Notes under the pieces: model-generated
Seen by the model: the letters and a program-made list of their open reading frames with translations, nothing else
Told to the model about the DNA's origin: nothing
Database searches by the model: none
DNA from: Streptomyces sp. 2114.4
GTDB taxonomy: Bacteria; Actinomycetota; Actinomycetes; Streptomycetales; Streptomycetaceae
Assembly (NCBI RefSeq): GCF_900187385.1
Contig: NZ_FYEY01000001.1
Location: forward strand, 2,418,001-2,482,000
Reading direction: 5' to 3'
DNA: 64,000 bases
Position numbers and translations under genes: made by a program
Shown: piece after piece, positions 6,681-15,034 of the stretch
Position numbering within the stretch: position 1 is the stretch's first letter
Layout of the letters: every line of letters starts with the position of its first letter

Positions 6681-7703
6681 ATGCGCATTCTCGTTCTTGG
6701 CGGTACGTCCTTCGTGGGCCGCGCCATCGTGGAAGATGCCCTGCGCTCCGGGGCCGAGGTCACCTTGTTCGGCCGGGGCCGGACCGGGGTGGAGCTGTTC
6801 CCGGAGCTGACCCGGCTGATCGGTGACCGGGACACCGGCGACTACGGGGCGCTGGGCGAGGACAGTTGGGACGCGGTCGTGGATGTCAGCGGCTATGTCC
6901 CGCGGCATGTCGGGCAGGCGATGGACGCACTGGGCGACCGGGTCGGCCGGTATCTGTTCCTCTCCAGCCATGCGGTCTACCAGCGGGAGGGGGTGGGTCC
7001 GGGTTCCGACGAGGACACCCCGCGCCGCCCGCCCGTACGGGACACCGAGGAGCTGACCGAGGCCACCTACGGTCCGTGCAAGGTGGCCTGCGAGGACGAT
7101 GTGCTGGCGCGGTACGGCGCGCGGGCGACGATCGTGCGGGCCGGGAAGGTGGCCGGGCCGCACGATACGGCGGACACCTTCACGTACTGGGTGCGCCGGG
7201 CCGCCCGGGGCGGACGCGTGGCGCTGCCCGCCGATCCCGGGCAGCCGGTGCAGGTCATCGACTCGCGGGATCTGGCCCGCCTCGTCGTGCAGTTGCTCGT
7301 CGACGACCGTCCGGGCGCCTTCCACGCGGTGGGGCCGGCCGAGCCGGTCACGCTCGGCGGGCTGATCGAGACCTGTGCGCGGGTGGCCGGCAGCCGGATC
7401 GAGCTCGTACGGGTGCCGGACGACGACCTGCCGCTGTTCTTCCCGCTGGTACGGGACGACTGGGCGACGCAGCAGCGCAGCCCGGCCCGCGCGCGGGCGG
7501 CGGGGCTGCCCGCGACCCCGCTGGAGGTGACCGCGGCCGACGTCCTGGCCTGGGACCGGGCGCGCGGCGAGCCGCCGCTGACGGCGGGGTTCACGCCCGA
7601 GGAGGAGCGGGCGCGGCTGGCGCGCCGGGACGGTTCTCAGAGCTCGGAGGGCCGCCCCGTTCTTGCTCGGCGCACTGAGCCGCACACGGCCGTGGGCTGC
7701 TAG
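6681..7703 (+). CDS. NAD-dependent epimerase/dehydratase family protein
   Basis: The 340-residue protein is an extended short-chain dehydrogenase. It opens MRILVLGGTSFVGRAIVEDA, the NAD(P) loop of atypical epimerases, has VVDVSGYVPRH in place of the DxAA strand, and the serine strand YLFLSSHAVY. The active-site Tyr-x-x-x-Lys appears as TYGPCKVACE. The C-terminal substrate domain includes HAVGPAEPVTLGG and a LAWDRARG-like end typical of reductase-like epimerases in actinobacteria. TAGCGT (6667-6672) lies eight bases before the ATG and there is no ribosome site, so the transcript is probably leaderless. Substrate, likely a nucleotide sugar or other metabolite, is unknown. Confidence 0.85.
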   Translation: MRILVLGGTSFVGRAIVEDALRSGAEVTLFGRGRTGVELFPELTRLIGDRDTGDYGALGEDSWDAVVDVSGYVPRHVGQAMDALGDRVGRYLFLSSHAVYQREGVGPGSDEDTPRRPPVRDTEELTEATYGPCKVACEDDVLARYGARATIVRAGKVAGPHDTADTFTYWVRRAARGGRVALPADPGQPVQVIDSRDLARLVVQLLVDDRPGAFHAVGPAEPVTLGGLIETCARVAGSRIELVRVPDDDLPLFFPLVRDDWATQQRSPARARAAGLPATPLEVTAADVLAWDRARGEPPLTAGFTPEEERARLARRDGSQSSEGRPVLARRTEPHTAVGC

Positions 7704-7740
7704 GTTGCGCTTCGGCGAACGTGCGTACGGAGGCAGTGTT

Positions 7741-8391
7741 GTGATCGGGCTGGGAGCAATAGCGGGGATCGCGATGGTGGAGCTCGGCATGGTGCTGACG
7801 CCGGGGCCGAACATGATCTACCTGGTCTCCCGCTCGATCGCCCAGGGCCGCCGGGCGGGGCTGACCTCGCTGGCCGGGGTCTTCCTCGGCTTCCTGGTCT
7901 ATCTCTTCGCGGTGTCCGCCGGTATCGCCACCGTCTTCGCGCTGGTGCCGGAGATCTACCTGGCGATCAAGCTGGCCGGAGCCGGCTACCTGCTCTGGCT
8001 GGCCTGGAAGGCCATCCGGCCGGGCGGCCGATCCCCTGTCGCGCCCCAGGAGTTGACGCAGGCCGGGGCCCGCAAGCTCTTCCTGATGGGCTTCCTCACC
8101 TGCCTGCTCAATCCCAAGGTGGCCATCCTCTACATCTCGCTGCTGCCGCAGTTCGTCGACCCGGCACGCGGTCATGTCGGCCTGCAGGGGCTGCTGTTGG
8201 GGCTGACCCAGATCGCGGTGGGGGTCGCGGGCAACGCGTTCTTCATCGTGACGGCCGGCTCCGTCGCCGGGTTCTTCGCCCGGCACCCGCTCTGGCAGCG
8301 CCTGCACCGCTATGTGATGGGCACCGCGCTGGCGGGCTTCGCCGTCAGGATCGCCACCGAACGAACGGGCGCCGCGGTCGCCCTGCGCTGA
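7741..8391 (+). CDS. LysE-family amino acid exporter
   Basis: The 216-residue membrane protein has the LysE/RhtB hallmark near the N-terminus, MVLTPGPNMIYLVSRSIAQGRRAGL, then six hydrophobic segments, GYLLWLAWKAIRPG after helix three and the FLMGFLTCLLNPKVAIL motif at mid-protein. Family members export basic or neutral amino acids or homoserine lactones. I took the GTG at 7741 because GGAGG lies seven bases before it; the in-frame ATG at 7663 falls inside the preceding gene. It begins 37 bases after the epimerase and may be co-transcribed with it. Substrate cannot be predicted. Confidence 0.9.
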   Translation: MIGLGAIAGIAMVELGMVLTPGPNMIYLVSRSIAQGRRAGLTSLAGVFLGFLVYLFAVSAGIATVFALVPEIYLAIKLAGAGYLLWLAWKAIRPGGRSPVAPQELTQAGARKLFLMGFLTCLLNPKVAILYISLLPQFVDPARGHVGLQGLLLGLTQIAVGVAGNAFFIVTAGSVAGFFARHPLWQRLHRYVMGTALAGFAVRIATERTGAAVALR

Positions 8392-8552
8392 CAGCTGGGC
8401 GCCGGGGGCGACCACGCAGGTGAGCTGAGGCGCCGGGGCAGGCGTGGAGAGCGGAGTTCCCCGTCACATCCGGGGGCGTCGACATACGACGTGGAACTCG
8501 GCACGTAATTTTCGGTACGTGGAACACGGTTCTTAGAACTCTCTTACACCTG

Positions 8553-10571
8553 ATGCGTATTCAGTTCTTCATGAACTCCAACCCTCACAAGACCGCGGGA
8601 CACCGCCGTCCCACCCGCGTGCTGGCCGCCTCGCTCGCGCTGACCGCGACCACCCTCGGCGTCGTCGGATGTGACCGCGCCGCCGCCGGCACGCTGGAGG
8701 GCAGCCATCTCCAACTCCCCGTATCCGGCGGCACGGCGGTCGTCGACACCGACTCCCTCGCGGTGACCGCGCACACCGGTGGCGGGCGGCAGCTGGTGCT
8801 GTCCGACGGGGCCGCGGGCGGACTGGGCAAGCCCGGTCCGGTGACGCAGACGGCCGACGGGGCGCGGTGGAGCTACCCCGACAAGGGCCTTCAGGTCACG
8901 GCGAGTTCGGAGCGCGGGCGGCTGCGGATCAAGCTGCGGTCGGACCGTGACGGGTCGGTCGACTGGCCGGTGACCGGCACCGACCGGGCCGCCTCCGCCG
9001 TCCAGGTACCGCGCGGCGAGGGGCTGGACATCCCGGTGCGGGACGCGTTCTGGAACGCCTCTCCGGAGAAGGGCGGGCTGGCCGGCAGCACCGTCGACAT
9101 GGGCGAGGCCCTCTCGTTGCCGCTGTGGGGCTACTCCATGGGCGGGGCGGGCGGCGGGAGCGGCGTCAGCTACCTCACCCCGACCGACCTCGGCACCTCG
9201 CTGCGGTTCGCCTCCGCCGGCGGCCGGCTGCGCACCACGGCCCAGCATGCCTTCGACGCCGGTGAGGGCACCCGCGACTACGAGGTCTCCTTCGCCCTCA
9301 CCGACGGCAATCCGGTCGCCCCGGCCGCCGACTACCGCTCCTACCTCGCGCAGCACGGCCGGCTCGGCAGCCTGCGCAAGAAGATCCGGCAGAACCCGGC
9401 CACCGAAAAGCTGCTGGGTGCGTTCCACGCCTATGTGTGGGGCGAGGCGCGCACCGCCCCCGGGGTCGAGGCGCTGAAGAAGCTGGGCGTGGACCGGATG
9501 TGGCTGGGCTACGACTCCGGTCCCGACCCGATGAAGGGACCGGCGGTGCGGGCCGCCAAGAAGGCGGGCTACCTCGTCGGCCCGTACGACACCTTCGCCA
9601 ACGGCCAGGACCCCGAGAAGGCCGACAGCCCCACCTCCGTCTGGCCGGACCGGGTCTATCCCGACTTCTGCGTCCGCCGGGCCGACGGCACCCCGCAGCC
9701 GGGCTTCGGCAAGCGCGGCTGCTACCTCAGCTCGCGCGCCTTCGAGAAGGCCGAGCCCGCGAAGCACTACCTCGCCGACCGGACCCGCACGATGGTCGCC
9801 AACGGCGCGGACAGCTACTTCCTCGACGTGGATGCGACGGGAGAGCTGTTCCGCGATCACGGCAAGGGCCATGAGATGACCAAGGCCGGCGACCGCGCGA
9901 GCCGGCTGGCCCGGATGGTGCGGCTGTCGAAGAACCTCGTCCTGGGGTCGGAGGGCGCCCAGGCGTGGGCCAACAAGGTGCTGGCCTACAACCACGGCTC
10001 GGGCACCCCGGTCGACGACGGCCTGTGGGCCCTGGAGCGGGACAAGAAGACGTGGGGCGGCTACGCGCCGGAGAAGGCCCCCGGCGCCTTCTTCAAGCCG
10101 GTCCGGCTGCCCGCCCGGATGGCCACCGCCATGTACGACCCCAAGTACCGCGCGCCGCTCTACGAGACCGCGCTGCACGGCTCGCTGGTGAACGTGGAGC
10201 GCTGGGAGCTGTCGTACCAGAAGCTGCCGGCCCAGAAGACCACCCGGGCGCTGCTGGCGATGCTCTACAACACCCCGCTGAACTTCGTTCTCGACGGCCC
10301 GACGCTGCAGAAGGACGGGCCACAGCTCGCCGCGCTGCAGAAGTTCTTCTCGCCGCTGCACCGCGCCGCCGGCACGCAGCAGCTGACCTCGTTCCGGTGG
10401 CTGACCGCGGATCGCAGCGTCCAGCGCACGGTCTTCGGCAAGGGCGCGCTGACCGTCACCGCCAACTTCGGCAGCAAGGCCCACGGCGGCCTGCCGGGCG
10501 GCTGTGTGGATGCCGAGCTGGCCACCGACCGGCAGCCGCGGCGGCTGTGCCCGGCGCAGCTGAACGGCTGA
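8553..10571 (+). CDS. Secreted glycoside hydrolase-like lipoprotein
   Basis: The 672-residue product has a basic N-terminus, a hydrophobic stretch and a lipobox LGVVGC near residue 40, so it should be a lipoprotein. Residues about 45-270 are beta-rich and resemble a galactose-mutarotase-like supersandwich; from about 285 a TIM-barrel-like part includes AYVWGEAR, MWLGYDSGPDP, YFLDVDATGELF and LVLGSEGAQAW, with Asp and Glu in places expected for a retaining glycosidase. The C-terminal part contains NTPLNFVLDGP and a beta sandwich. It most resembles GH101-type or uncharacterised Streptomyces glycosidases; the substrate is unknown. No good ribosome site precedes either of the two nearby ATGs (8553, 8571). 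Confidence 0.7.
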   Translation: MRIQFFMNSNPHKTAGHRRPTRVLAASLALTATTLGVVGCDRAAAGTLEGSHLQLPVSGGTAVVDTDSLAVTAHTGGGRQLVLSDGAAGGLGKPGPVTQTADGARWSYPDKGLQVTASSERGRLRIKLRSDRDGSVDWPVTGTDRAASAVQVPRGEGLDIPVRDAFWNASPEKGGLAGSTVDMGEALSLPLWGYSMGGAGGGSGVSYLTPTDLGTSLRFASAGGRLRTTAQHAFDAGEGTRDYEVSFALTDGNPVAPAADYRSYLAQHGRLGSLRKKIRQNPATEKLLGAFHAYVWGEARTAPGVEALKKLGVDRMWLGYDSGPDPMKGPAVRAAKKAGYLVGPYDTFANGQDPEKADSPTSVWPDRVYPDFCVRRADGTPQPGFGKRGCYLSSRAFEKAEPAKHYLADRTRTMVANGADSYFLDVDATGELFRDHGKGHEMTKAGDRASRLARMVRLSKNLVLGSEGAQAWANKVLAYNHGSGTPVDDGLWALERDKKTWGGYAPEKAPGAFFKPVRLPARMATAMYDPKYRAPLYETALHGSLVNVERWELSYQKLPAQKTTRALLAMLYNTPLNFVLDGPTLQKDGPQLAALQKFFSPLHRAAGTQQLTSFRWLTADRSVQRTVFGKGALTVTANFGSKAHGGLPGGCVDAELATDRQPRRLCPAQLNG

Positions 10572-10607
10572 CCGGCCGGCATCCTGGCTGACCTGCTGAT
10601 CTGCCGG

Positions 10608-10636
10608 AGGGCGGCCGCCCGCGCGGCGGCCGCCCT
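10608..10636 (+). terminator. Terminator after glycosidase-like gene
   Basis: AGGGCGGCCGCC and GGCGGCCGCCCT form a perfect 12-bp stem with a CGCGC loop, 37 bases after the stop codon. Confidence 0.75.
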
Positions 10637-10668
10637 CACACGGCGGCCGCCGCGCCACTGAGGGCAGC

Positions 10669-10706
10669 GTTCCGCCCGGGAAACAGAGCAGATGCGGGCG
10701 GGTAAC
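10669..10706 (+). promoter_or_regulatory. GlnR-like box upstream of nirB
   Basis: GTTCC-N6-GAAAC-N6-GATGC-N6-GTAAC keeps the 11-bp spacing of GlnR boxes (GTnAC-N6-GAAAC repeated), with two good half-sites (GAAAC, GTAAC) and two weak ones. It ends 24 bases before the nirB start. GlnR controls nitrite reductase genes in streptomycetes, so this fits the context, but the match is imperfect. Confidence 0.45.
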
Positions 10707-10729
10707 AGCCACGCCCCAGTGTGAGGGGC

Positions 10730-13384
10730 ATGACCTCGATGCCGCCGCACCCGGATGCCACCACAGATGCCGCGCCCGGCACCACACCCACCCTCGTCCT
10801 GATCGGCCACGGCATGGTCGGCCAGCGCTTCCTGGAGGAGCTGGCCGACCGCGGTGTCACCGAGCGGATGCGGGTGGTCGTGCTGTGCGAGGAGCCCCGC
10901 CCGGCCTACGACCGCGTCCAGCTGACGTCGTACTTCGCCGGCCGCACCCCGGACGACCTGAGCCTGGCCGACCCGGAATTCCTGGCCCGGCACGGCATCG
11001 AGCTGCACCTCGGCGACCCGGCCACCGCCGTGGACCGCACCACCCGCACGGTCACCTCCCGCTCCGGGCTGACCGTCCGCTACGACACCCTGGTGCTGGC
11101 CACCGGCTCGTATCCGTTCGTGCCGCCGGTGCCCGGCAAGGACAGCGCGGGCTGTTTCGTCTACCGCACGATCGACGACCTGCTGGCCATCGAGGAGTAC
11201 GCCAAGAACGCCCGCACGGGTGTGGTGGTGGGCGGCGGGCTGCTCGGCCTGGAGGCGGCCGGTGCGCTCAAGGGGCTCGGGCTGCACACCCACGTCGTGG
11301 AGTTCGCCCCGCGGCTGATGGCCCTCCAGGTCGACGAGGGCGGCGGCCGGGCGCTGCGCCGCACCATCGAGGAGATGGGCCTGGAGGTGCACACCGGTGT
11401 CGGCGGCAAGGAGATCGTCGCGGACGGCAGCGGCGCGGTGGCCGCCATGGGGCTCTCGGACGACTCCCGGATCGACACCGATCTGGTCGTCTTCTCGGCC
11501 GGCGTCCGCCCCCGTGACCAACTCGCCCGGGACTGCGGACTGCCGGTCGGCGAGCGCGGCGGCATCGTCGTCGACGAGCAGTGCCGCACCGTCGACCCGG
11601 CCGTGTACGCGATCGGCGAGTGCGCGCTGGCCGCCGACGGCCGGGTCTACGGCCTGGTCGCCCCGGGCTACGACATGGCGCGGGTGACGGCCGGCGAGAT
11701 CGCCGCCCGGCTCGGTGACGACACCGGGCAGCCCGACGGCTTCACCGGTGCCGATCTGTCCACCAAGCTCAAGCTGCTCGGCGTGGACGTCGCGTCCTTC
11801 GGCGATGCGCACGGTGCGACGGACGGCGCGCTGGACGTGGTCTACGCCGACTCCCGCAGCGGCGTCTACAAGAAGCTGGTGATCGACGCCACGGGCGAGC
11901 TGCTGGGCGGGGTGCTGGTCGGCGACGCCGAGGCGTACGGCATGCTGCGGCCGCTGACCGGCACCGTGCCGCCGCTGGCACCCGAGCAGCTGGTCCTGCC
12001 CGCCGGGGCTGCCGGGGGCGGCGGCGCGCTCGGCCCGTCCGCACTGCCGGACGAGGCGGTGCTGTGCAACTGCCACAACGTGACCAAGGGGACGGTCCGG
12101 GCCGCGGTCACCGAGCACTCCTGCGGCACCCTCCCCGAGATCAAGAAGTGCACCAAGGCCGGCACCGGCTGCGGCAGTTGCGTCAAATCGCTGACCGCCG
12201 TGATGAACGACGAACTGGCCGCGTCCGGCGTCAGCCTCGACACCGGGCTGTGCGGCTGCTTCCCGCACACCCGCGCCGAGCTGTACGAGATCGTGCGCAC
12301 CCTGCGGCTGACGTCCTTCGCCGAGCTGCTGGACTCGCACGGCCGCCCGGAGGCACGCCACGGCGACGGATGCGAGATCTGCAAGCCCACCGTCGGCTCG
12401 ATCATCGCCTCCCTCGCGCCGGCCGTCGGCGCCGACGGCTATGTCCTCGACGGCGAGCAGGCCGCCCTCCAGGACACCAACGACCACTTCCTCGCCAACC
12501 TCCAGCGCAACGGCTCGTACTCCATCGTGCCGCGCATCCCCGGCGGGGAGATCACCCCGGAGAAGCTGATCGTGATCGGCGAGGTGGCCCGCGACTTCGG
12601 CCTCTACACCAAGATCACCGGCGGCCAGCGGATCGACCTGTTCGGCGCCCGGGTGGATCAACTCCCGCAGGTGTGGGCCCGGTTGGTGGACGCCGGCTTC
12701 GAGTCGGGGCATGCGTACGGCAAGGCGCTGCGCACCGTGAAGTCGTGTGTGGGCCAGACCTGGTGCCGTTACGGCGTCCAGGACTCGGTCCGTATGGCCA
12801 TCGAACTGGAGCTGCGCTACCGGGGCCTGCGCTCCCCGCACAAGCTGAAGTCCGCGGTCTCGGGCTGCGCGCGGGAGTGTGCGGAGGCCCGCGGCAAGGA
12901 CTTCGGCGTCATCGCCACCTCCCAGGGCTGGAACCTGTACGTGGGCGGCAACGGCGGCGCGGATCCGCGCCATGCCGACCTGCTCGCCCAGGACCTGGAC
13001 GACGCCGGGCTGATCCGCCTGATCGACCGCTTCCTGATGTTCTACATCCGCACCGCCGACCGCCTGGAGCGCACCTCGGCCTGGCTGGAGCGGATCGAGG
13101 GCGGGCTCGACCACGTACGGGATGTCGTCGTCCACGACTCCCTGGGGCTGTGCGACGAGCTGGAGGCCCTGATGGCCGCCCATGTCACCCACTACCGCGA
13201 CGAGTGGGCCGAAACCCTCGCCGATCCCGAACGGCTGGCCCGCTTCGTGTCCTTCGTCAATGCGCCCGGCGCACCGGATCCGTCGGTCCGCTTCGTACCG
13301 GAGCGCGACCAGGTCAAGCCGGATCTGACGCTGCTGGCCGGCCCCACTCTGCCCGTTCGCACTCTGGAAGGGACTTCCGTCTGA
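10730..13384 (+). CDS. nirB: Assimilatory nitrite reductase NADH, large subunit
   Basis: The 884-residue enzyme reduces nitrite to ammonium in the cytoplasm. Domains in order: FAD/NAD(P) pyridine-nucleotide reductase (LVLIGHGMVGQRFLEEL near the start, then GVVVGGGLLGLEAAGAL), a [2Fe-2S] BFD-like domain (CNCHNVTKG and later CGSC), nitrite/sulfite reductase ferredoxin-like half-domain, and the sirohaem/[4Fe-4S] domain with Cys in SCVGQTWCRYG and SGCARECAEA. All cluster ligands are present. Length is about 40 residues above E. coli NirB. ATGs at 10730 and 10739 are both possible starts; GAGGGG lies just upstream. It overlaps nirD in TGATG and is preceded by a GlnR-like box. Confidence 0.96.
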   Translation: MTSMPPHPDATTDAAPGTTPTLVLIGHGMVGQRFLEELADRGVTERMRVVVLCEEPRPAYDRVQLTSYFAGRTPDDLSLADPEFLARHGIELHLGDPATAVDRTTRTVTSRSGLTVRYDTLVLATGSYPFVPPVPGKDSAGCFVYRTIDDLLAIEEYAKNARTGVVVGGGLLGLEAAGALKGLGLHTHVVEFAPRLMALQVDEGGGRALRRTIEEMGLEVHTGVGGKEIVADGSGAVAAMGLSDDSRIDTDLVVFSAGVRPRDQLARDCGLPVGERGGIVVDEQCRTVDPAVYAIGECALAADGRVYGLVAPGYDMARVTAGEIAARLGDDTGQPDGFTGADLSTKLKLLGVDVASFGDAHGATDGALDVVYADSRSGVYKKLVIDATGELLGGVLVGDAEAYGMLRPLTGTVPPLAPEQLVLPAGAAGGGGALGPSALPDEAVLCNCHNVTKGTVRAAVTEHSCGTLPEIKKCTKAGTGCGSCVKSLTAVMNDELAASGVSLDTGLCGCFPHTRAELYEIVRTLRLTSFAELLDSHGRPEARHGDGCEICKPTVGSIIASLAPAVGADGYVLDGEQAALQDTNDHFLANLQRNGSYSIVPRIPGGEITPEKLIVIGEVARDFGLYTKITGGQRIDLFGARVDQLPQVWARLVDAGFESGHAYGKALRTVKSCVGQTWCRYGVQDSVRMAIELELRYRGLRSPHKLKSAVSGCARECAEARGKDFGVIATSQGWNLYVGGNGGADPRHADLLAQDLDDAGLIRLIDRFLMFYIRTADRLERTSAWLERIEGGLDHVRDVVVHDSLGLCDELEALMAAHVTHYRDEWAETLADPERLARFVSFVNAPGAPDPSVRFVPERDQVKPDLTLLAGPTLPVRTLEGTSV

Positions 13385-13830
13385 TGGCCACCGCGATCAC
13401 CCCTCTCGACTCCCTCACCTCCCTCACCCATCCCGCCACCGGCGCCGCGGCCACTGCCTCCGCCACGACCGCCGCATCCGCCACGGCCGCCACGGTCGAG
13501 ATCCGCTGCCCCCAGGGCTGGGTCGCGGTGTGCACGACGGACGACCTCACCCCGGGGCGCGGGGTCGCCGCCCTCCTCCCGGACGGCACCCAGGCCGCGC
13601 TCTTCGCCGACCGCGCCGGGCAGACGTATGCGATCGCCAACCGCGATCCGTTCACCGGCGCCCAAGTCCTCTCCCGCGGCCTGACCGGCTCGGCCGACGG
13701 CCGGGCGTTCGTGGCATCGCCGCTGCTCAAGCAGCGTTTCGACCTGGCATCCGGGGACTGCCTGGACGACCCGGAGGTCGCGGTGGCGGCCTATCCCGTA
13801 CGGACGCGGGGCGGGAAGCGCGACTCCTGA
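13384..13830 (+). CDS. nirD: Nitrite reductase small subunit
   Basis: The 148-residue protein is the NirD partner of NirB. After an Ala/Thr-rich tail of about 40 residues it has a Rieske-like fold: WVAVCTTDDLTPGRGVAALL, AYAIANRDPFTGAQVLSRG and FDLASGDCLDDPEVAVAAYPVR. Like other NirD proteins it lacks the two Cys-His pairs that bind a Rieske cluster, so it is structural or regulatory, not redox active. The start ATG overlaps the nirB stop by one base, implying coupled translation and equal subunit amounts. The N-terminal low-complexity extension is longer than usual. Confidence 0.93.
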   Translation: MATAITPLDSLTSLTHPATGAAATASATTAASATAATVEIRCPQGWVAVCTTDDLTPGRGVAALLPDGTQAALFADRAGQTYAIANRDPFTGAQVLSRGLTGSADGRAFVASPLLKQRFDLASGDCLDDPEVAVAAYPVRTRGGKRDS

Positions 13831-13874
13831 GGCCCGCCGCGCCCCTCCCCCGCCCCTGGCACAGGGAGACATAA

Positions 13875-13927
13875 GCGCAACCCACCGGTTGCACCTCCTG
13901 GCCTCACGTGCAACCATCAGGTAGCAC
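13875..13927. promoter_or_regulatory. Twin operators of the SRPBCC/ArsR pair
   Basis: Two matching palindromes: GCGCAACC-CACC-GGTTGCAC (13875-13894) and GTGCAACC-ATCA-GGTAGCAC (13908-13927), each with one mismatch. Their centres are 33 bp apart. They end 37 bases before the SRPBCC start and are good candidate sites for the ArsR-type repressor encoded in the same operon. Confidence 0.65.
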
Positions 13928-13964
13928 GTGAGCATCGGAAGGGCACGACAGGAGGAGCACCCCC

Positions 13965-14462
13965 ATGAGCACCGGCAGCAATCAGCACAAGGACGGCGGC
14001 GCGGGCGGCGCCCACGACCGCATCGAGCGGGAGATCAGCATCGCCGCGCCCGTGGAGCGCGTCTGGGCCGTGCTCACCGAGCCGGAGCACGTCGGCTCCT
14101 GGTTCGGCCAGGGCGAGCCGGCGCCGGTCGATCTGCGGCCGGGCGGGATCATGGAGCTCGACCACGGTGAGTACGGCCAGTTCCTGACCAAGATCGTGAA
14201 GGTGGACCCGCCGCACCACTTCTCGTACCGCTGGGCCAGTGCGCACCCCGGTGAGGTGGCGGTCGAGGGCAACTCCACCCTCGTCGAATTCACCCTCACC
14301 GAGGAGGGCGACGGCACCCACCTGCGCGTGGTGGAGAGCGGATTCGCCGGCCTCCGCATCCCCGAGGACCGGAAGAAGACCGCGGGGTACGAAAGCCACT
14401 CCGCGGGCTGGACCGGCCAGGTGGAGAACATCCGGCGGTACACGGAGCAGCTCGCGGCATGA
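13965..14462 (+). CDS. SRPBCC (AHSA1-like) protein
   Basis: The 165-residue protein has an activator-of-Hsp90-like START fold: IEREISIAAPVERVWAVLT, the W-F-G-Q-G segment, GGIMELDHGEYGQF, a central HFSYRW strand and the C-terminal helix ending GWTGQVENIRRYTEQL. Such proteins bind hydrophobic ligands. Its stop overlaps the next gene's start (ATGA at 14459-14462), and the partner is an ArsR-type regulator. This SRPBCC-ArsR pairing is widespread in actinobacteria and bacilli and suggests that the START protein handles the ligand that the repressor senses. GGAGGAG lies about ten bases before the ATG. Ligand unknown. Confidence 0.85.
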   Translation: MSTGSNQHKDGGAGGAHDRIEREISIAAPVERVWAVLTEPEHVGSWFGQGEPAPVDLRPGGIMELDHGEYGQFLTKIVKVDPPHHFSYRWASAHPGEVAVEGNSTLVEFTLTEEGDGTHLRVVESGFAGLRIPEDRKKTAGYESHSAGWTGQVENIRRYTEQLAA

Positions 14463-14890
14463 CGAGGGCTGGAGAGGCGGGCGGGGGGCCGGGCGGGGGC
14501 GCCGGTCAGGGCTCGGGCCGGGGCGGCAAGGGCGCCGGTCCGGGCTCGGGGGCGGGCTCAGGCTCGGGGGCGGGCTCGGACGCCGTGGCGGAGGTCTTCT
14601 CCGCGCTGGCGGACCCGACCCGCCGCCGGATACTCGACGCCCTCGCCGCGCACGGCGAGGCGACCGCCACGGTCCTGGCGGCCGAATTGCCGGTCAGCCG
14701 CCAGGCCATCGTCAAACACCTGGGGATCCTGGACCGCGCCGGTCTGGTCGCAGGACACCGGGAGGGCAGGGAAGCGCGCTACCGGGTCATACCGGAGCGG
14801 CTGGGGATCACCGCCCGGTGGATGGACCGGGTGGCCGCCGTCTGGGACACCCGTCTCTCGGCGATCAAGCGCCTCGCCGAGGAGGAGTGA
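14459..14890 (+). CDS. ArsR-type winged-helix repressor
   Basis: The 143-residue protein has about 40 N-terminal residues of Gly/Ala/Ser low complexity followed by a winged-helix domain: VFSALADPTRRRILDAL, ATATVLAAELPVSRQAIVKH as recognition helices, LGILDRAGLVAGHREG wing and YRVIPERL. There are no Cys metal-binding motifs, so it is a non-metal ArsR member. It is encoded with the SRPBCC gene (4-base overlap) and twin palindromes upstream of the pair are likely its sites. The Gly-rich tail is unusual; a later start within the frame would remove it, but no other start codon lies closer to the ribosome site. Confidence 0.85.
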   Translation: MTRAGEAGGGPGGGAGQGSGRGGKGAGPGSGAGSGSGAGSDAVAEVFSALADPTRRRILDALAAHGEATATVLAAELPVSRQAIVKHLGILDRAGLVAGHREGREARYRVIPERLGITARWMDRVAAVWDTRLSAIKRLAEEE

Positions 14891-15034
14891 GCACGGGCGC
14901 GACGCCCGGGGGCAAAGGCGAGGACGGAGCGCGGAGGACGACGGAGGGCGGGCAGCGGGCCCTCCTCCAGCCCTCTCCGGTCCCGGCCGCCCCTCCCACG
15001 TACTCTGGTCGCCCCCGTACGGAGGAGCACAGGC

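Noticed and set aside
8544..13192. Long minus-strand frames opposite the glycosidase-like and nirB genes
   Set aside because: Both are compositional shadows of GC-rich genes; the plus-strand products have clear domains.
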